A stretch of DNA of 64,000 nucleotides, from NCBI RefSeq assembly GCF_000834015.1, contig NZ_JXQI01000062.1:62001-126000 (forward strand), given 5' to 3'. A model generated the notes under the pieces. It searched no databases. It saw only the letters and a program-made list of their open reading frames with translations, and was not told where the DNA came from. Origin of the DNA: Prevotella pectinovora (GTDB lineage: Bacteria > Bacteroidota > Bacteroidia > Bacteroidales > Bacteroidaceae). Made by a program: the position numbers and the translations under genes. Positions 1 to 8,527 of the stretch are shown here, in pieces. How positions within the stretch are numbered: the stretch's first letter is position 1; every line of letters begins with the position of its first letter.

Positions 1-1
1 A

Positions 2-133
2 GGCAGAGATGCCTTCAACAAGGATGGAAGGCCTAAGCACCCATCCGACATACCTCGTGGCGGATTTGGCGGACGGCCAGGAATGCCCCCATATGGAGGT
101 TTCGGAGGAGGAAGACCACCTCATATGTTCTGA
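2..133 (+). CDS. C-terminal tail of an unidentified Gly/Pro/Arg-rich protein (partial)
   Basis: The frame beginning at base 2 is open from the window edge to a TGA at 131-133. It reads as a low-complexity tail with GGFGGRPGMPP and YGGFGGGRPPHMF, a composition common at the C-termini of Bacteroidetes surface or outer-membrane proteins. Another frame is open longer here (9-197), but its sequence is unstructured and has no repeat character, so I prefer this one. The start and all domains lie outside the window, so no function can be given. The gene would be followed by greA after about 70 bases on the same strand. Confidence 0.5.
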   Translation, partial: GRDAFNKDGRPKHPSDIPRGGFGGRPGMPPYGGFGGGRPPHMF

Positions 134-203
134 TTGTATACAATCAGTAGTAATGAATTTATTGGACATTAAAATTGACGAACAGAAACAAAGATAATAC
201 AAT

Positions 204-668
204 ATGGAATATATGTCACAGGAAGGCTTTGACAAAATAGCCTCTGAGTTGCAGCATCTCGAACGTGTAGAACTTCCTAGAGTGAGAGATGCCATTTCTG
301 AAGCCCGCGACAAGGGCGATTTGAGTGAGAATTTTGAATATCATGCCGCAAAGCGAGAGCAGGGAAGGGTGTTGGGCAGAATCCGTTTCCTGCAGCGGGT
401 GCTGGAGAATGCGAGGGTGATAGACAAAGCGTTGCTGAAGAGCGACTGTGTGGGGCTGCTCAGCGAAGTGGAAATCACTAATCTTGCCAACTCGCACACG
501 ATGAAATACACCATTGTCAGTCCACACGAAGCCGACATGAAGACAGGCAAGATATCCATAAAATCTCCAATTGCACAGGCTATGCTCAACAAAAAGGCAG
601 GTGAAGAAGTGGAGGTGAGAGTGCCTGCAGGAATGATAAGGTTGAGAATAGAGAGTGTGAAACTATAA
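204..668 (+). CDS. greA: Transcription elongation factor GreA
   Basis: GreA rescues backtracked RNA polymerase by stimulating transcript cleavage in the secondary channel. The 154-residue product has the usual family length. Residues about 1-75 form the antiparallel coiled coil, with the tip motif GDLSENFEYHAAK at about 38-50. The acidic tip pair corresponds to D39 and E42 here. A C-terminal FKBP-like domain follows (about 80-154), ending in a short beta segment RLRIESVKL. The ATG at 204 gives the normal N-terminus; an internal Met at codon 4 is a less likely alternative. The gene is followed by a long hairpin and lies convergent to the cytochrome c assembly gene. Confidence 0.95.
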   Translation: MEYMSQEGFDKIASELQHLERVELPRVRDAISEARDKGDLSENFEYHAAKREQGRVLGRIRFLQRVLENARVIDKALLKSDCVGLLSEVEITNLANSHTMKYTIVSPHEADMKTGKISIKSPIAQAMLNKKAGEEVEVRVPAGMIRLRIESVKL

Positions 669-687
669 CATTAGTTTTATATCGTAT

Positions 688-743
688 CAAAAAAACAATG
701 CGGTTGTCCCAGTCTGACAAAAGACGAGGATAATCGCATTGTT
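688..743 (-). terminator. Hairpin terminator between convergent greA and ccsA
   Basis: Bases 694-708 (AACAATGCGGTTGTC) pair with 729-743, about 15 bp including two G-U pairs. Read on the minus strand the stem is followed by TTTTTTG (complement of 689-695), so it best terminates the leftward ccsA transcript. It may also serve greA, although the plus side lacks a clean T-run. Confidence 0.7.
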
Positions 744-822
744 CATATATTTGTGACAAAATCGTTAGGTTTACATTGTCATCCCTAAAAGTTATTGCAA
801 CATAAGGGAACAAAAGGAAAAA

Positions 823-2916
823 CTAAGCGTATGAGTGTAGTCCGGCAAGGAAATAATTTACCCCAAAGTACGTCATCAGTACGCAGAGGAAAGCCAACAG
901 CATATAGATATGGATGTGGAGAGGTTTATGCAGCCATTTCAAGTCGCTGTGGAGAGGAGCTGAGTAGATGAGCATCGTTATGAGAGCCCATGTCTCTTTG
1001 GAGTCCCAGCTCCAGTAGCGGCCCCAACTGACGTTTGCCCATACGGCTCCTATGAAGATGCCCACGGCAAGGAGACTGACGGCGGGGTAGAGGAGGAAAC
1101 CGGATGTGGCGGCAAGCTGATCCTCCTTGGCAAGGTCGCCGCGGCGGTGGGCCCAGATGCCTTCGGCGGCAATGAGTGCCATAAGACCGAAGAGGGCATA
1201 GGAGAACATTATAACCATCACGTGGACGGAGAGCAGGGGCGATTGTAGCACAGGCATGAGTTGTGTGATTTGCGGATTGCCGTCGGTTATCATTGCCACG
1301 AGCAGGGCGAACGACGAGAGTAGCGGACCGAAGTTCTTCACTGGCATGAAACGTTTGCCCATGAATCGTGTGAGCAGGAGCGTTGCCCAAGCCATAAACT
1401 GCATCGTCTCGAAGCCGTTTGACATCGGCAGATGGCCAGAAACCATCCAGCGCAGCAGGAGCAGCAGTGAGGTGTGGAGAAACATTATGACGGTGAGCCA
1501 TAGGGTTACCTTCGAGGCAATCTTTCTTTTCTTCTGATTCAACGCTATGGTAGACGCCACGCTGAGCAGCAGCGAGAGGGAGAGATAGAGCATCGTGGGC
1601 AGGCGAAGGGTGTTCAATCTGTTATAGAACACTTCGGCGTAAATCAAGAATTTAGAGGGAATCACGTCTTTTGCCTTCACGTGCTGATAACTGTAAATCT
1701 TCTTCACTATCTCGCTTGCACGAGAGTTATCGCCCGTGATGATGCTCTCGGCAAGATAGTCCATCGATTTGCGCACAAAGGTGCGTTCCTTCTCGTCCAG
1801 ATTTATGTTGCCCAGGGACTGTCCGGGTGCAAACCATTTGTATTTGCCGTCAGCCTGGCGGTAGGGGAAAAGCTTCAGCATCTCGCCGCCGTAGAGCATG
1901 CGAACGATATTGAACTTCTCATCGGCATCGCGCAAACTTTTCTGCATCTTCGTGTCGCCTTTCCTCATTGCCTCCTTCAGTGGTTTCTCCAGCTTGTATT
2001 CGTTGTATTCATCCCAGAAATCATTGAACGAAGCCCATTTGTCGTTCAGTCCGAGCAGCTCCTGCGCTTTTTTGTCCTTGATTTCTATCATCTTTACCGT
2101 TTCCCAGTAGGGTACGTCGAACACCCATCCGCAGAACACCTCCGTAGCGGAGAGTCCGTCCCACGAGGGCTTTCCGCAGAGTTTGGTGACGAAGTCCACG
2201 GCAACTGTGTTTATCGGCGTGATGCGGCTGTTGTAGAGCACGCAGACTCTTCCGAATCCATCAGCCACATGGCTGTTGATGTTTATCCTCTCCTGCGCCT
2301 GTGAGTTTAGGGAGAAAAGGGGCGAGAGAGCCATGACGACAGCCACGGCTGCCACCTTGAGGGCATTGCCGGCAGTGGCTTTTCTGTAGAGCTGCCGCAT
2401 TCTCGTGCCTTTGCCCAAGAGTATGGCAATGAGCGAGATGAGGAGCATGGCGTAGCCCAGATATGTGACGGCGATGCCCCATGGGTCGTGGTAGACACCG
2501 AGGATAGAACCCTGCATATCGCTGTCGTAGCCCGACTGCATGAAGCGGAAGCCGTGGTAGTAGCCGATCTTGTTCATTGAGATTTCGAGTAGTTCATCGC
2601 TTGTCGTAATCTCCGTAACGTAGTCCATAGCAGCGTCCGTGCCGGGGTAGCAGTCCATGCGGAACGTTTTCAGAGCCACCTTGAAGCCAAGGTCTACAGA
2701 CTTTCCCTCGGCGGTCTTCATTACGTTTGTTGCCTCGCCGAGACGGAGGTGTATGGTGCCGCTCTGGGCAGTGGTCCACGAGAGGAGGGCGCTGAGGAGG
2801 ATTACGAGGAAGGAGGCATGGATAAGGAACACATTTATCCGCCTGTATAGTTTTCTTTTAAGGATGTAAGCCGTGGCAACGACTGTAAACACAGTCCAGA
2901 GTGCAAGAAACCACAC
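823..2916 (-). CDS. ccsA: Cytochrome c biogenesis protein, ResB/CcsA fusion (N-terminus missing)
   Basis: System II cytochrome c maturation: this family carries haem across the inner membrane and attaches it to apocytochromes. The N-terminal part is ResB-like: transmembrane helices from about residue 1 and 145, with a periplasmic stretch between. A periplasmic insert of about 200 residues follows. The C-terminal third is a multi-helix CcsA domain with the haem-handling motif WGRYWSWDSKETW at about residues 630-642. The listed start is a GTG (2914-2916), but the frame stays open upstream to 2940 and reads PDQNIYGSVWF. That resembles internal ResB sequence rather than a start, so the first membrane helix of the family appears lost. 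Upstream of 2941 the sequence belongs to a di-haem oxidoreductase. The gene is probably non-functional as seen, unless the junction is an assembly error. Confidence 0.85.
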   Translation of the reverse strand: MWFLALWTVFTVVATAYILKRKLYRRINVFLIHASFLVILLSALLSWTTAQSGTIHLRLGEATNVMKTAEGKSVDLGFKVALKTFRMDCYPGTDAAMDYVTEITTSDELLEISMNKIGYYHGFRFMQSGYDSDMQGSILGVYHDPWGIAVTYLGYAMLLISLIAILLGKGTRMRQLYRKATAGNALKVAAVAVVMALSPLFSLNSQAQERININSHVADGFGRVCVLYNSRITPINTVAVDFVTKLCGKPSWDGLSATEVFCGWVFDVPYWETVKMIEIKDKKAQELLGLNDKWASFNDFWDEYNEYKLEKPLKEAMRKGDTKMQKSLRDADEKFNIVRMLYGGEMLKLFPYRQADGKYKWFAPGQSLGNINLDEKERTFVRKSMDYLAESIITGDNSRASEIVKKIYSYQHVKAKDVIPSKFLIYAEVFYNRLNTLRLPTMLYLSLSLLLSVASTIALNQKKRKIASKVTLWLTVIMFLHTSLLLLLRWMVSGHLPMSNGFETMQFMAWATLLLTRFMGKRFMPVKNFGPLLSSFALLVAMITDGNPQITQLMPVLQSPLLSVHVMVIMFSYALFGLMALIAAEGIWAHRRGDLAKEDQLAATSGFLLYPAVSLLAVGIFIGAVWANVSWGRYWSWDSKETWALITMLIYSAPLHSDLKWLHKPLHIHIYMLLAFLCVLMTYFGVNYFLAGLHSYA

Positions 2917-2940
2917 AGAACCGTAGATGTTCTGATCCGG

Positions 2941-3376
2941 CTACGGAATAGATGTAGGCGTTGGTCTTCTTGTCGTAGACTACTAGCAGGTAGCCGTTGC
3001 CGTCCTGGTCAGCGCGGTAGGCAGTCTGACGCTTGCCGTGACCATAGTTCGGATGGCAGTAGAGGCAGCCGCGGCGCACATATACAGGACCGAGTCCGGC
3101 GAAAGCGTCGTTTGAAGTGTTGTAGTCTTTCTCGAAGAGGGACTCACCAATCTGGAAGTTCAATGAGAGACCAGCATCATCAACAGCCTGAGTAGCCTGA
3201 CGATAGGCATATGCAGACTGAATGCTTGTCGTACCGAGTTTTCCTCCGGCATAGTACCATTCATTAGGAGTGCCATACTCTGCCTCAGGCAGATGGACAT
3301 CGAGATTGTCGTCATCGGTGCAGGCTGTTAATGCCAATGCCGATAACAACGCAGGAACTAAATAGATGTGTTTCAT
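2941..3376 (-). pseudogene. Di-haem oxidoreductase (DHOR-like) lipoprotein, truncated
   Basis: Start ATG at 3374-3376 gives a lipoprotein signal MKHIYLVPALLSALALTAC with a lipobox Cys at about 19. The following sequence matches the N-terminus of the Bacteroidetes di-haem oxidoreductase family, including GLGPVYVRRGCLYCH with one CXXCH haem site, then NPNYGHGKR-type residues and NGYLLVVYDKK. After about 145 residues (YIYSVAG) the homology stops at about base 2941. The frame then runs into out-of-frame ccsA sequence and ends at 2858. Family members are several hundred residues with a second haem domain, so most of the protein is missing. Its place after porin and imelysin suggests a periplasmic redox or metal function. 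Confidence 0.7.
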
Positions 3377-3482
3377 AATGTTGCTTGTTGTTAAACGTAA
3401 AATGTTGGTGGCTGCTTTTGGGGCAGACACCAACGGTTATTTAAATTTTTAATGTTCTTTTGGATGTTTAGCCTGTGGACGA

Positions 3483-4643
3483 TTAGTCGAGCAGCTTGTC
3501 GAGAGCGTTCAACGATTCCTCCAGTCCGTCGAGAGCTTCCATTGCATCCTTAGCACTCTGGTCTGTGTAGTAGAGAACGAATGGCTTCTTCATGCTGCTG
3601 ATCTTTGAGAGAGCATTCTCAAGGTTAGTCATAACGTTCTGTGCGGCAGCCTTGGTCTTGTCGTTCTTCAGACAGATGCCGATGAGAGACTTTGCCTCAG
3701 GAGTTGTTCCGTCAACTGTGCAACCGCCATAGAGGGCGTGCTTTACAGACATGATGTTGTCGTAGAAGTCCTGGATAGAGTTATGGGCATGAGGAGACTC
3801 GATGTAGTTGACGTCCTCACCTGTGGCAGGAGCACCGATCTTAGAGTCGCATACCTCACCGATGATGTCGTTAGCACCGGCGATTATTTCCTTGGATGCA
3901 AGTACAACGGTAGAGTAGGTGGAACCTGCGTTGCCTGCATTCTTGAAGTTCTCGCCATAGTTGATGGAAGATGCGAATTCAACTTCGTCGAGGAGAGCCT
4001 GCTCATCGGCAGAAACCTTGCCACCCCATGCTGAAACAAGCTTCAAGGAGCTGAGGTAGAGATCCTGTGCTGCTGTCTTTGCGAAGTAAATCTCGTTTGC
4101 AGTCATGTCAGCGAAGTGGCGTGGCTGACCCTCGCGGAAGATAAGATACTCAACGGCGTGGAAACCTGTAAGGTTCTGACCTGTAGCGATAGCCTCGTTG
4201 ATGGTGTTTGTTTCGTTCTCAAATTCCTCCTCGCCAAGTTTTGCGTTCTTATAGAGACTCATGTATTTGTCAAACTGAGTGCGGTCGAATGGCCATGTGT
4301 CTGTGTGAGGGTCGATAGCATAGTCGCCGGCAGCTCCGAAGAGGAAAGCCTCAGAGAACTCCCACCATTTACGTGATTGCTTCCATGTCTCGCAAGCCTT
4401 TGCAACACCGGCATCGTCAGACATAGCGTTGAGGTCAGCAACGAGCTGCTTGTTATAGTCGGCAAGGTTGCGGTATGTTTCAACAACCGTATTGTCAACA
4501 TAGTCTACGTTGACTTCCTTCAGCTCGCTGGAGCTGAATGTTACGTCCTGTTCGTCGTTGTCATCATCGCTACAGCTTGTGAAGCCCATTGTGAAAGCCA
4601 ATGCAGCTGCAAACATCATTGAATACTTGAAGATTTTGTTCAT
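3483..4643 (-). CDS. Imelysin (peptidase M75) family lipoprotein
   Basis: The family is periplasmic or surface-anchored and is linked to iron or other metal uptake; direct peptidase activity is doubtful. The 386-residue product starts with a lipoprotein signal and lipobox (FTSC at about residue 24) followed by an acidic DDDNDE linker. The all-helical imelysin fold follows. The hallmark GxHxxE appears as GFHAVEYLIF at about residue 160. WPFDRTQFDKYMSL and the second-half ESPHAHNSIQDFYDNI are also typical. It lies 110 bases downstream of the porin and 106 bases upstream of the di-haem oxidoreductase, all on the minus strand, so a porin-imelysin-DHOR operon is likely. Confidence 0.9.
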   Translation of the reverse strand: MNKIFKYSMMFAAALAFTMGFTSCSDDDNDEQDVTFSSSELKEVNVDYVDNTVVETYRNLADYNKQLVADLNAMSDDAGVAKACETWKQSRKWWEFSEAFLFGAAGDYAIDPHTDTWPFDRTQFDKYMSLYKNAKLGEEEFENETNTINEAIATGQNLTGFHAVEYLIFREGQPRHFADMTANEIYFAKTAAQDLYLSSLKLVSAWGGKVSADEQALLDEVEFASSINYGENFKNAGNAGSTYSTVVLASKEIIAGANDIIGEVCDSKIGAPATGEDVNYIESPHAHNSIQDFYDNIMSVKHALYGGCTVDGTTPEAKSLIGICLKNDKTKAAAQNVMTNLENALSKISSMKKPFVLYYTDQSAKDAMEALDGLEESLNALDKLLD

Positions 4644-4753
4644 TTTCTTGATTTTTAGTTTATTATTAAGTTTTCTTCTTTATGTGAGTAATGGTAAATT
4701 AATGTCTTGTCTAAATCAGAAACTTGAATTAATATTACATTCCAAACTTTAAA

Positions 4754-6102
4754 TTATTTCAGGAACCATCCAGCGTAGGTTATTCCCAATGAAACACTTG
4801 GCTCGTTGTTGTAGCCGTGGCTGAGGAAACGGTTGCTGTATTCTCCCTTGATTGTAACCTGTCTGATAGGAGAGTAGTTCACGCCGACAGCCATTCTCTT
4901 GACACGGTCGTATTTGTAAGCCACTTTCTGTCTGCCGGCGGCATAGGTGTTGTAGTCTTCGTAGCGGCCGAAGAGATAAAGCTTCTGCTTGTCGCTCAGA
5001 CTGCTTATCTGCGAGAATATGTTGTAGCCAGCCTCAAGACCTACAGAGTAGGCGTTGCTTGCGATAGGAGAGTGCTTTGAAGGCGAACCGTCCTGCTGGG
5101 TGTGCTTGGGGTAAGCGTTCATGAAGGTGGTCATTTTCTGTGCATCAGCAAGATGAGAATATGTGGCATTACCACGTACTATCCAGTTCCAGCGCTTCAT
5201 CTCCAGTCCGAAACTTCCGATTGCCAAGGCTCCGTGTATCTTGTCGTAAGAGGCACTTGCCTTGCGCTCCGTGTTCTTGAAAGTATAGCCATAGTATCCG
5301 CTCAGACTAAGACGGACGCCAGGGATGGAATAGTTGTCGATACGTGCCGCACCGGCATATACATTTCCCAACTTATACTCGTATGGACTTGTTGCGCCAT
5401 AATGCACGTAGCAGTTGTGGCCGAAGCGCTCTGCATCGAGACCGGAAGTGAAGATAGCCTCGTAGCGCCAGTCGCTGATGCGTCCCCAAAGAGAGATGCC
5501 GACCTGGTGCCATGTGTTAGGCAACATCTTTGCCTCGCCTTCAGAACGGTAGACGGAGAAGAAGTCGTTAGGCATGTGGTAGGCGTTTATTTCTCCGACA
5601 GGGATGATAATCTCACCAGCCTTGATGTTGAACTTACCTCCCCAGAAAGCCTTGTTAATCCAAAACTGCTCCAGGGCAACCTCGCCGCCGCGCTCAGTCT
5701 CAGCCTCGTATTCGCCACTCTCGTCAGCGTCTATCTCTACGGCATTTTCCGTGCCGCCATGCTCAAACTCTATCTCCGTACCCATGGGGTCCATCCATGG
5801 CCGAAGTCATAGCCGAGGTTGAGAGTGACGTGTGGCAGGTCGAAGCGTCCGTGGCTGTCGTCATTCTTGTATGTGGGAGGGTCGCGGTAGCGGTTGAAAT
5901 GCTGACTGTAGAAATTCCTGCTCATCACGGCCTCGCCATATCCACCGATACTGAATCGTGACAATGCTGAGGGCTTCTCTGTCTTTGGTACTGTACATTC
6001 GGTTTTGTCCGACTTCTTTTCTTTGCAACATTCATCTTGCGCAATGGCATTCGTTGCGAAACTGCATGAAAGTAGTCCTAAAAGGAGTATGTTCTTTGTC
6101 AT
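4754..6102 (-). pseudogene. Outer-membrane porin, frameshifted
   Basis: Two minus-strand frames together encode one beta-barrel porin. Codons from 6102 give a signal peptide (MTKNILLLGLLSCSFATNAIAQ), a Cys/Lys-rich linker, then FSIGGYGEAVMSRNFYSQ and NLGYDFGHGWT. The second frame picks up at once with MGTEIEFEHGG and continues through barrel strands to the C-terminal YAGWFLK at 4754. The break lies at the GGGG run, bases 5786-5789 on the plus strand. Loss of one base or gain of two there would restore a protein of about 448 residues. Homologous porins accompany imelysin and DHOR genes in Bacteroidetes. Whether this is a true mutation or a homopolymer sequencing error cannot be told from the sequence. 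Confidence 0.8.
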
Positions 6103-6187
6103 TTTATATGATGTAAATAATTATACCTATTAATATGCCGACCGGGACGATTTGGTTTCTCTTAACGGCAAACTGATTTTACGTTTG

Positions 6188-6219
6188 CAAAAGTAAAGCG
6201 ATTCTGAAAGTGTCACAAT
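6188..6219 (-). promoter_or_regulatory. Promoter of the porin-imelysin-DHOR cluster
   Basis: On the minus strand a -7 element TACTTTTG (complement of 6188-6195) is preceded, after 20 nt, by TTG (complement of 6216-6218), close to the Bacteroidetes -33 TTTG. The start codon at 6102 would leave a leader of about 80 nt. Confidence 0.5.
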
Positions 6220-6368
6220 TCTCAAATTTTAGGAAATTTTTGTTACTATACATTAAAAGATGTGCTATTTTTCCAATGTAGATAATAATAATTGGGTATC
6301 AATGAAAAATTAGTGACATTATGAATTGTTAAAAAATTGATAAATGAGAATGTTTTGGCATATTGGTC

Positions 6369-6399
6369 TTTGTATGTTCAAAACTATTACGTAAATTTG
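6369..6399 (+). promoter_or_regulatory. Promoter of tnaA
   Basis: TTTG at 6369-6372, exactly 19 nt, then TAAATTTG at 6392-6399: a full match to the Bacteroidetes -33/-7 consensus. It places transcription start near 6403 and a leader of about 56 nt. It also rules out earlier in-frame starts upstream of 6460. Confidence 0.75.
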
Positions 6400-6459
6400 G
6401 CAACGAAATCTAATATCACTGTCCATATATGGGCGGTTAACCAATTTAAAATAAATATT

Positions 6460-7839
6460 ATGAATTTACCATTTGCAGAATCTTGGAAAATCAAGATGGT
6501 AGAACCTATTCGTAGGAGTACTCGCGAAGAGCGCGAACAGTGGATAAAAGAAGCTCATTACAATGTGTTCCAGCTGAAAGCTGAGAATGTTTACATTGAC
6601 CTGCTTACCGACTCTGGTACCGGAGCGATGAGCGACCGTCAGTGGGCTGGCGTGATGCTTGGCGATGAGAGTTATGCTGGAGCCACTTCTTTCTTCAAGC
6701 TGAAAGAGACAATACAGAGACTCACCGGTTTTGAGTATGTTATACCTACACACCAGGGTCGAGCTGCAGAGAATGTGCTTTTCTCATACCTGGTAAAGGA
6801 AGGTGATGTAGTGCCAGGTAATTCTCATTTTGATACAACCAAGGGACATATTGAGGGACGTAAGGCTGTGGCTCTTGACTGTACCGTTGATGATGCTAAA
6901 GACACTCAGCTCGAAGTGCCTTTCAAGGGAAACGTTGATCCTAAAAAACTCGAGGCGGCGTTGGAGAAATATGGTGACAAGGTGCCTTTCATCATTGTAA
7001 CCATCACCAACAATACGGCGGGCGGACAGCCTGTATCAATGCAGAACCTGAGAGAGGTGAGAGCCGTTGCAGATAAATTCGGCAAACCTGTCATTTTCGA
7101 CTCTGCTCGTTTTGCAGAAAATGCATATTTCATCAAGACACGTGAGAAGGGCTATGAGAACAAGACGATAAAGGAAATTACACGTGAGATGTTCGAACTT
7201 GCTGACGGTATGACTATGAGTGCAAAGAAGGACGGTATCGTGAATATGGGTGGTTTTATTGCTACACGTCGCCAGGATTGGTATGAGGGTGCAAAGGGAT
7301 ATTGCGTTCAGTTTGAAGGCTACCTTACATATGGAGGTATGAACGGACGCGACATGAATGCTCTTGCCATCGGTCTCGATGAGAATACAGAGTTCGACAA
7401 CCTCCAGACCCGTATTCATCAAGTGGAATATCTCGCTTCTCTGCTCGACGAATATCATATTCCTTACCAGCGTCCTGCAGGAGGCCATGCTCTTTTCATT
7501 GATGCTCCAAAGGTGTTGACACACGTTCCAAAAGAGGAGTTCCCGGCACAGACTCTTACCATAGAGCTTTATCTCGAGGCAGGAATCCGTGGATGTGAGA
7601 TCGGTTATCTGCTTGCTGACCGTGACCCTGTGACCAGAGAGAACCGTTTTGGTGGACTTGATCTCCTGCGCTTGGCTATTCCTCGCAGAGTATATACAGA
7701 CAACCATATGGCAGTAATCGCTGCAGCGCTGAAGAATGTCTATGACAGAAGGGAGCAGATCACTCATGGTGTGCGTATAACATGGGAGGCTCCGCTGATG
7801 CGCCACTTCACAGTACAGCTGGAAAGAATAACTGATTGA
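6460..7839 (+). CDS. tnaA: Tryptophanase
   Basis: PLP enzyme that splits L-tryptophan into indole, pyruvate and ammonia. The 459-residue product starts MNLPFAESWKIKMVEP, the usual Bacteroidetes N-terminus, and the promoter at 6369-6399 supports this ATG over in-frame codons upstream. Visible motifs are DSGTGAMSDRQWA (about 51-63), THQGRAAE (97-104) and MSAKKDGIVNMGG (252-264), which holds the PLP lysine by comparison with the E. coli enzyme. The related tyrosine phenol-lyase is the main alternative, but the SAKKD context favours tryptophanase. No tnaC-like leader peptide or tryptophan permease gene is visible beside it. The gene stands alone and is followed by hairpins. Confidence 0.93.
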   Translation: MNLPFAESWKIKMVEPIRRSTREEREQWIKEAHYNVFQLKAENVYIDLLTDSGTGAMSDRQWAGVMLGDESYAGATSFFKLKETIQRLTGFEYVIPTHQGRAAENVLFSYLVKEGDVVPGNSHFDTTKGHIEGRKAVALDCTVDDAKDTQLEVPFKGNVDPKKLEAALEKYGDKVPFIIVTITNNTAGGQPVSMQNLREVRAVADKFGKPVIFDSARFAENAYFIKTREKGYENKTIKEITREMFELADGMTMSAKKDGIVNMGGFIATRRQDWYEGAKGYCVQFEGYLTYGGMNGRDMNALAIGLDENTEFDNLQTRIHQVEYLASLLDEYHIPYQRPAGGHALFIDAPKVLTHVPKEEFPAQTLTIELYLEAGIRGCEIGYLLADRDPVTRENRFGGLDLLRLAIPRRVYTDNHMAVIAAALKNVYDRREQITHGVRITWEAPLMRHFTVQLERITD

Positions 7840-7936
7840 TGATTTTATTTCCCAAATAGGGAATATCATTTCCCACAGCCGGTCTTTTTAATGATCTTGT
7901 TGTCGACAGTCCGGTTGTGGTTAATAATTAGATTTA

Positions 7937-7980
7937 AGAGGGTGTTTCATTTTTTTATTTGATTCACCCTCTATTTCTTT
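7937..7980 (+). terminator. Terminator after tnaA
   Basis: AGAGGGTG (7937-7944) pairs with CACCCTCT (7965-7972), followed by ATTTCTTT. An earlier imperfect hairpin, CCACAGCCGG (7873-7882) with CCGGTTGTGG (7911-7920), precedes it. Confidence 0.6.
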
Positions 7981-8150
7981 ATGCTGAAGTCTGATCAATT
8001 TACCCCAGCTTTTATATAAACACACCTGGTTTCGTGTGTAATCTAATTGTAAGCGTATCCTCGATGCTAATACCGTTTAGAGGTTATTTCAGTTGTATTC
8101 ATAGACTGAAAAATAGACTTGCGATGTTTAAACCATAGACCTTGATTTTC

Positions 8151-8211
8151 CCCCATGGCGTGGGGAACAGTCCCCCCTAATGTGGGGTTTCATTCCCCAC
8201 ATTAGGGGGGA
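8151..8211. repeat. Perfect 17-bp inverted repeat with C/G runs
   Basis: TCCCCCCTAATGTGGGG at 8171-8187 is perfectly complementary to 8195-8211, with a 7-nt loop. A smaller hairpin, CCCCA (8151-8155) with TGGGG (8161-8165), sits just upstream. There is no T-run on either side, so this is not an ordinary terminator. The form is like the REP-type palindromes scattered in Bacteroidetes genomes. Confidence 0.75.
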
Positions 8212-8232
8212 GATCAGGATGGGCTAAAGGGA

Positions 8233-8356
8233 TGATACTTCTATGATACTTTAATGATACTTTTCTGTAAAACATTCAGAAAAGTAGCATTGGGTTAAGT
8301 CGTTTGCCTACAAGGTCTTAGGGTGTAATTGGAGGACAGAATGATACTATGATACT
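8233..8356. repeat. TGATACT direct repeats with 11-nt period
   Basis: TGATACT occurs at 8233, 8244 and 8255, each exactly 11 nt apart within ATGATACTTNN units. It recurs at 8342 and 8350. Between them GATACTTTTCTG and CAGAAAAGTAGC form an imperfect inverted repeat. The function is unknown. Confidence 0.7.
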
Positions 8357-8447
8357 TTGTTTTGAGAAAAACAGTTTGTGAGATCTAAATATGTATTTCG
8401 TTAGATATTTGTTTTAGTCTGAATTATTATCTTATAAGGATAGGAAC

Positions 8448-8484
8448 AAAAAAAGAGGACACATCAAAAATATGATGCGTCCTC
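8448..8484 (-). terminator. Terminator of rpsA
   Basis: On the minus strand GAGGACGCATCA (complement of 8473-8484) pairs with TGATGTGTCCTC (complement of 8455-8466) with one G-U type mismatch, followed by seven T (complement of 8448-8454). This is a textbook intrinsic terminator about 45 bases after the rpsA stop. Confidence 0.88.
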
Positions 8485-8527
8485 AATGAATTATGTTACT
8501 GATAAATTATCAGAAACGATGTCTTTA

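Larger units (their letters stand above)
7840..8447. other. Repeat-rich intergenic region between tnaA and rpsA
   Basis: About 0.6 kb without a credible gene. It holds the tnaA terminator hairpins, a C/G-run double hairpin (8151-8211) and a short-repeat group built on TGATACT (8233-8356), both listed separately. No reading frame of useful length or composition was seen on either strand. Confidence 0.6.

Noticed and set aside
9..197. 62-codon plus-strand frame before greA
   Set aside because: The overlapping frame 2-133 has the clear Gly/Pro/Arg tail of a real protein; this one has no recognisable composition and depends on an internal ATG.
2858..2940. C-terminal extension of the DHOR-like frame (SEHLRFCVVSC and following)
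   Set aside because: These codons are an out-of-frame reading of ccsA sequence after the junction, not protein family sequence.
6337..6459. N-terminal extension of tryptophanase from an upstream ATG
   Set aside because: A perfect promoter (6369-6399) lies inside it and the family starts at MNLPFAESW.
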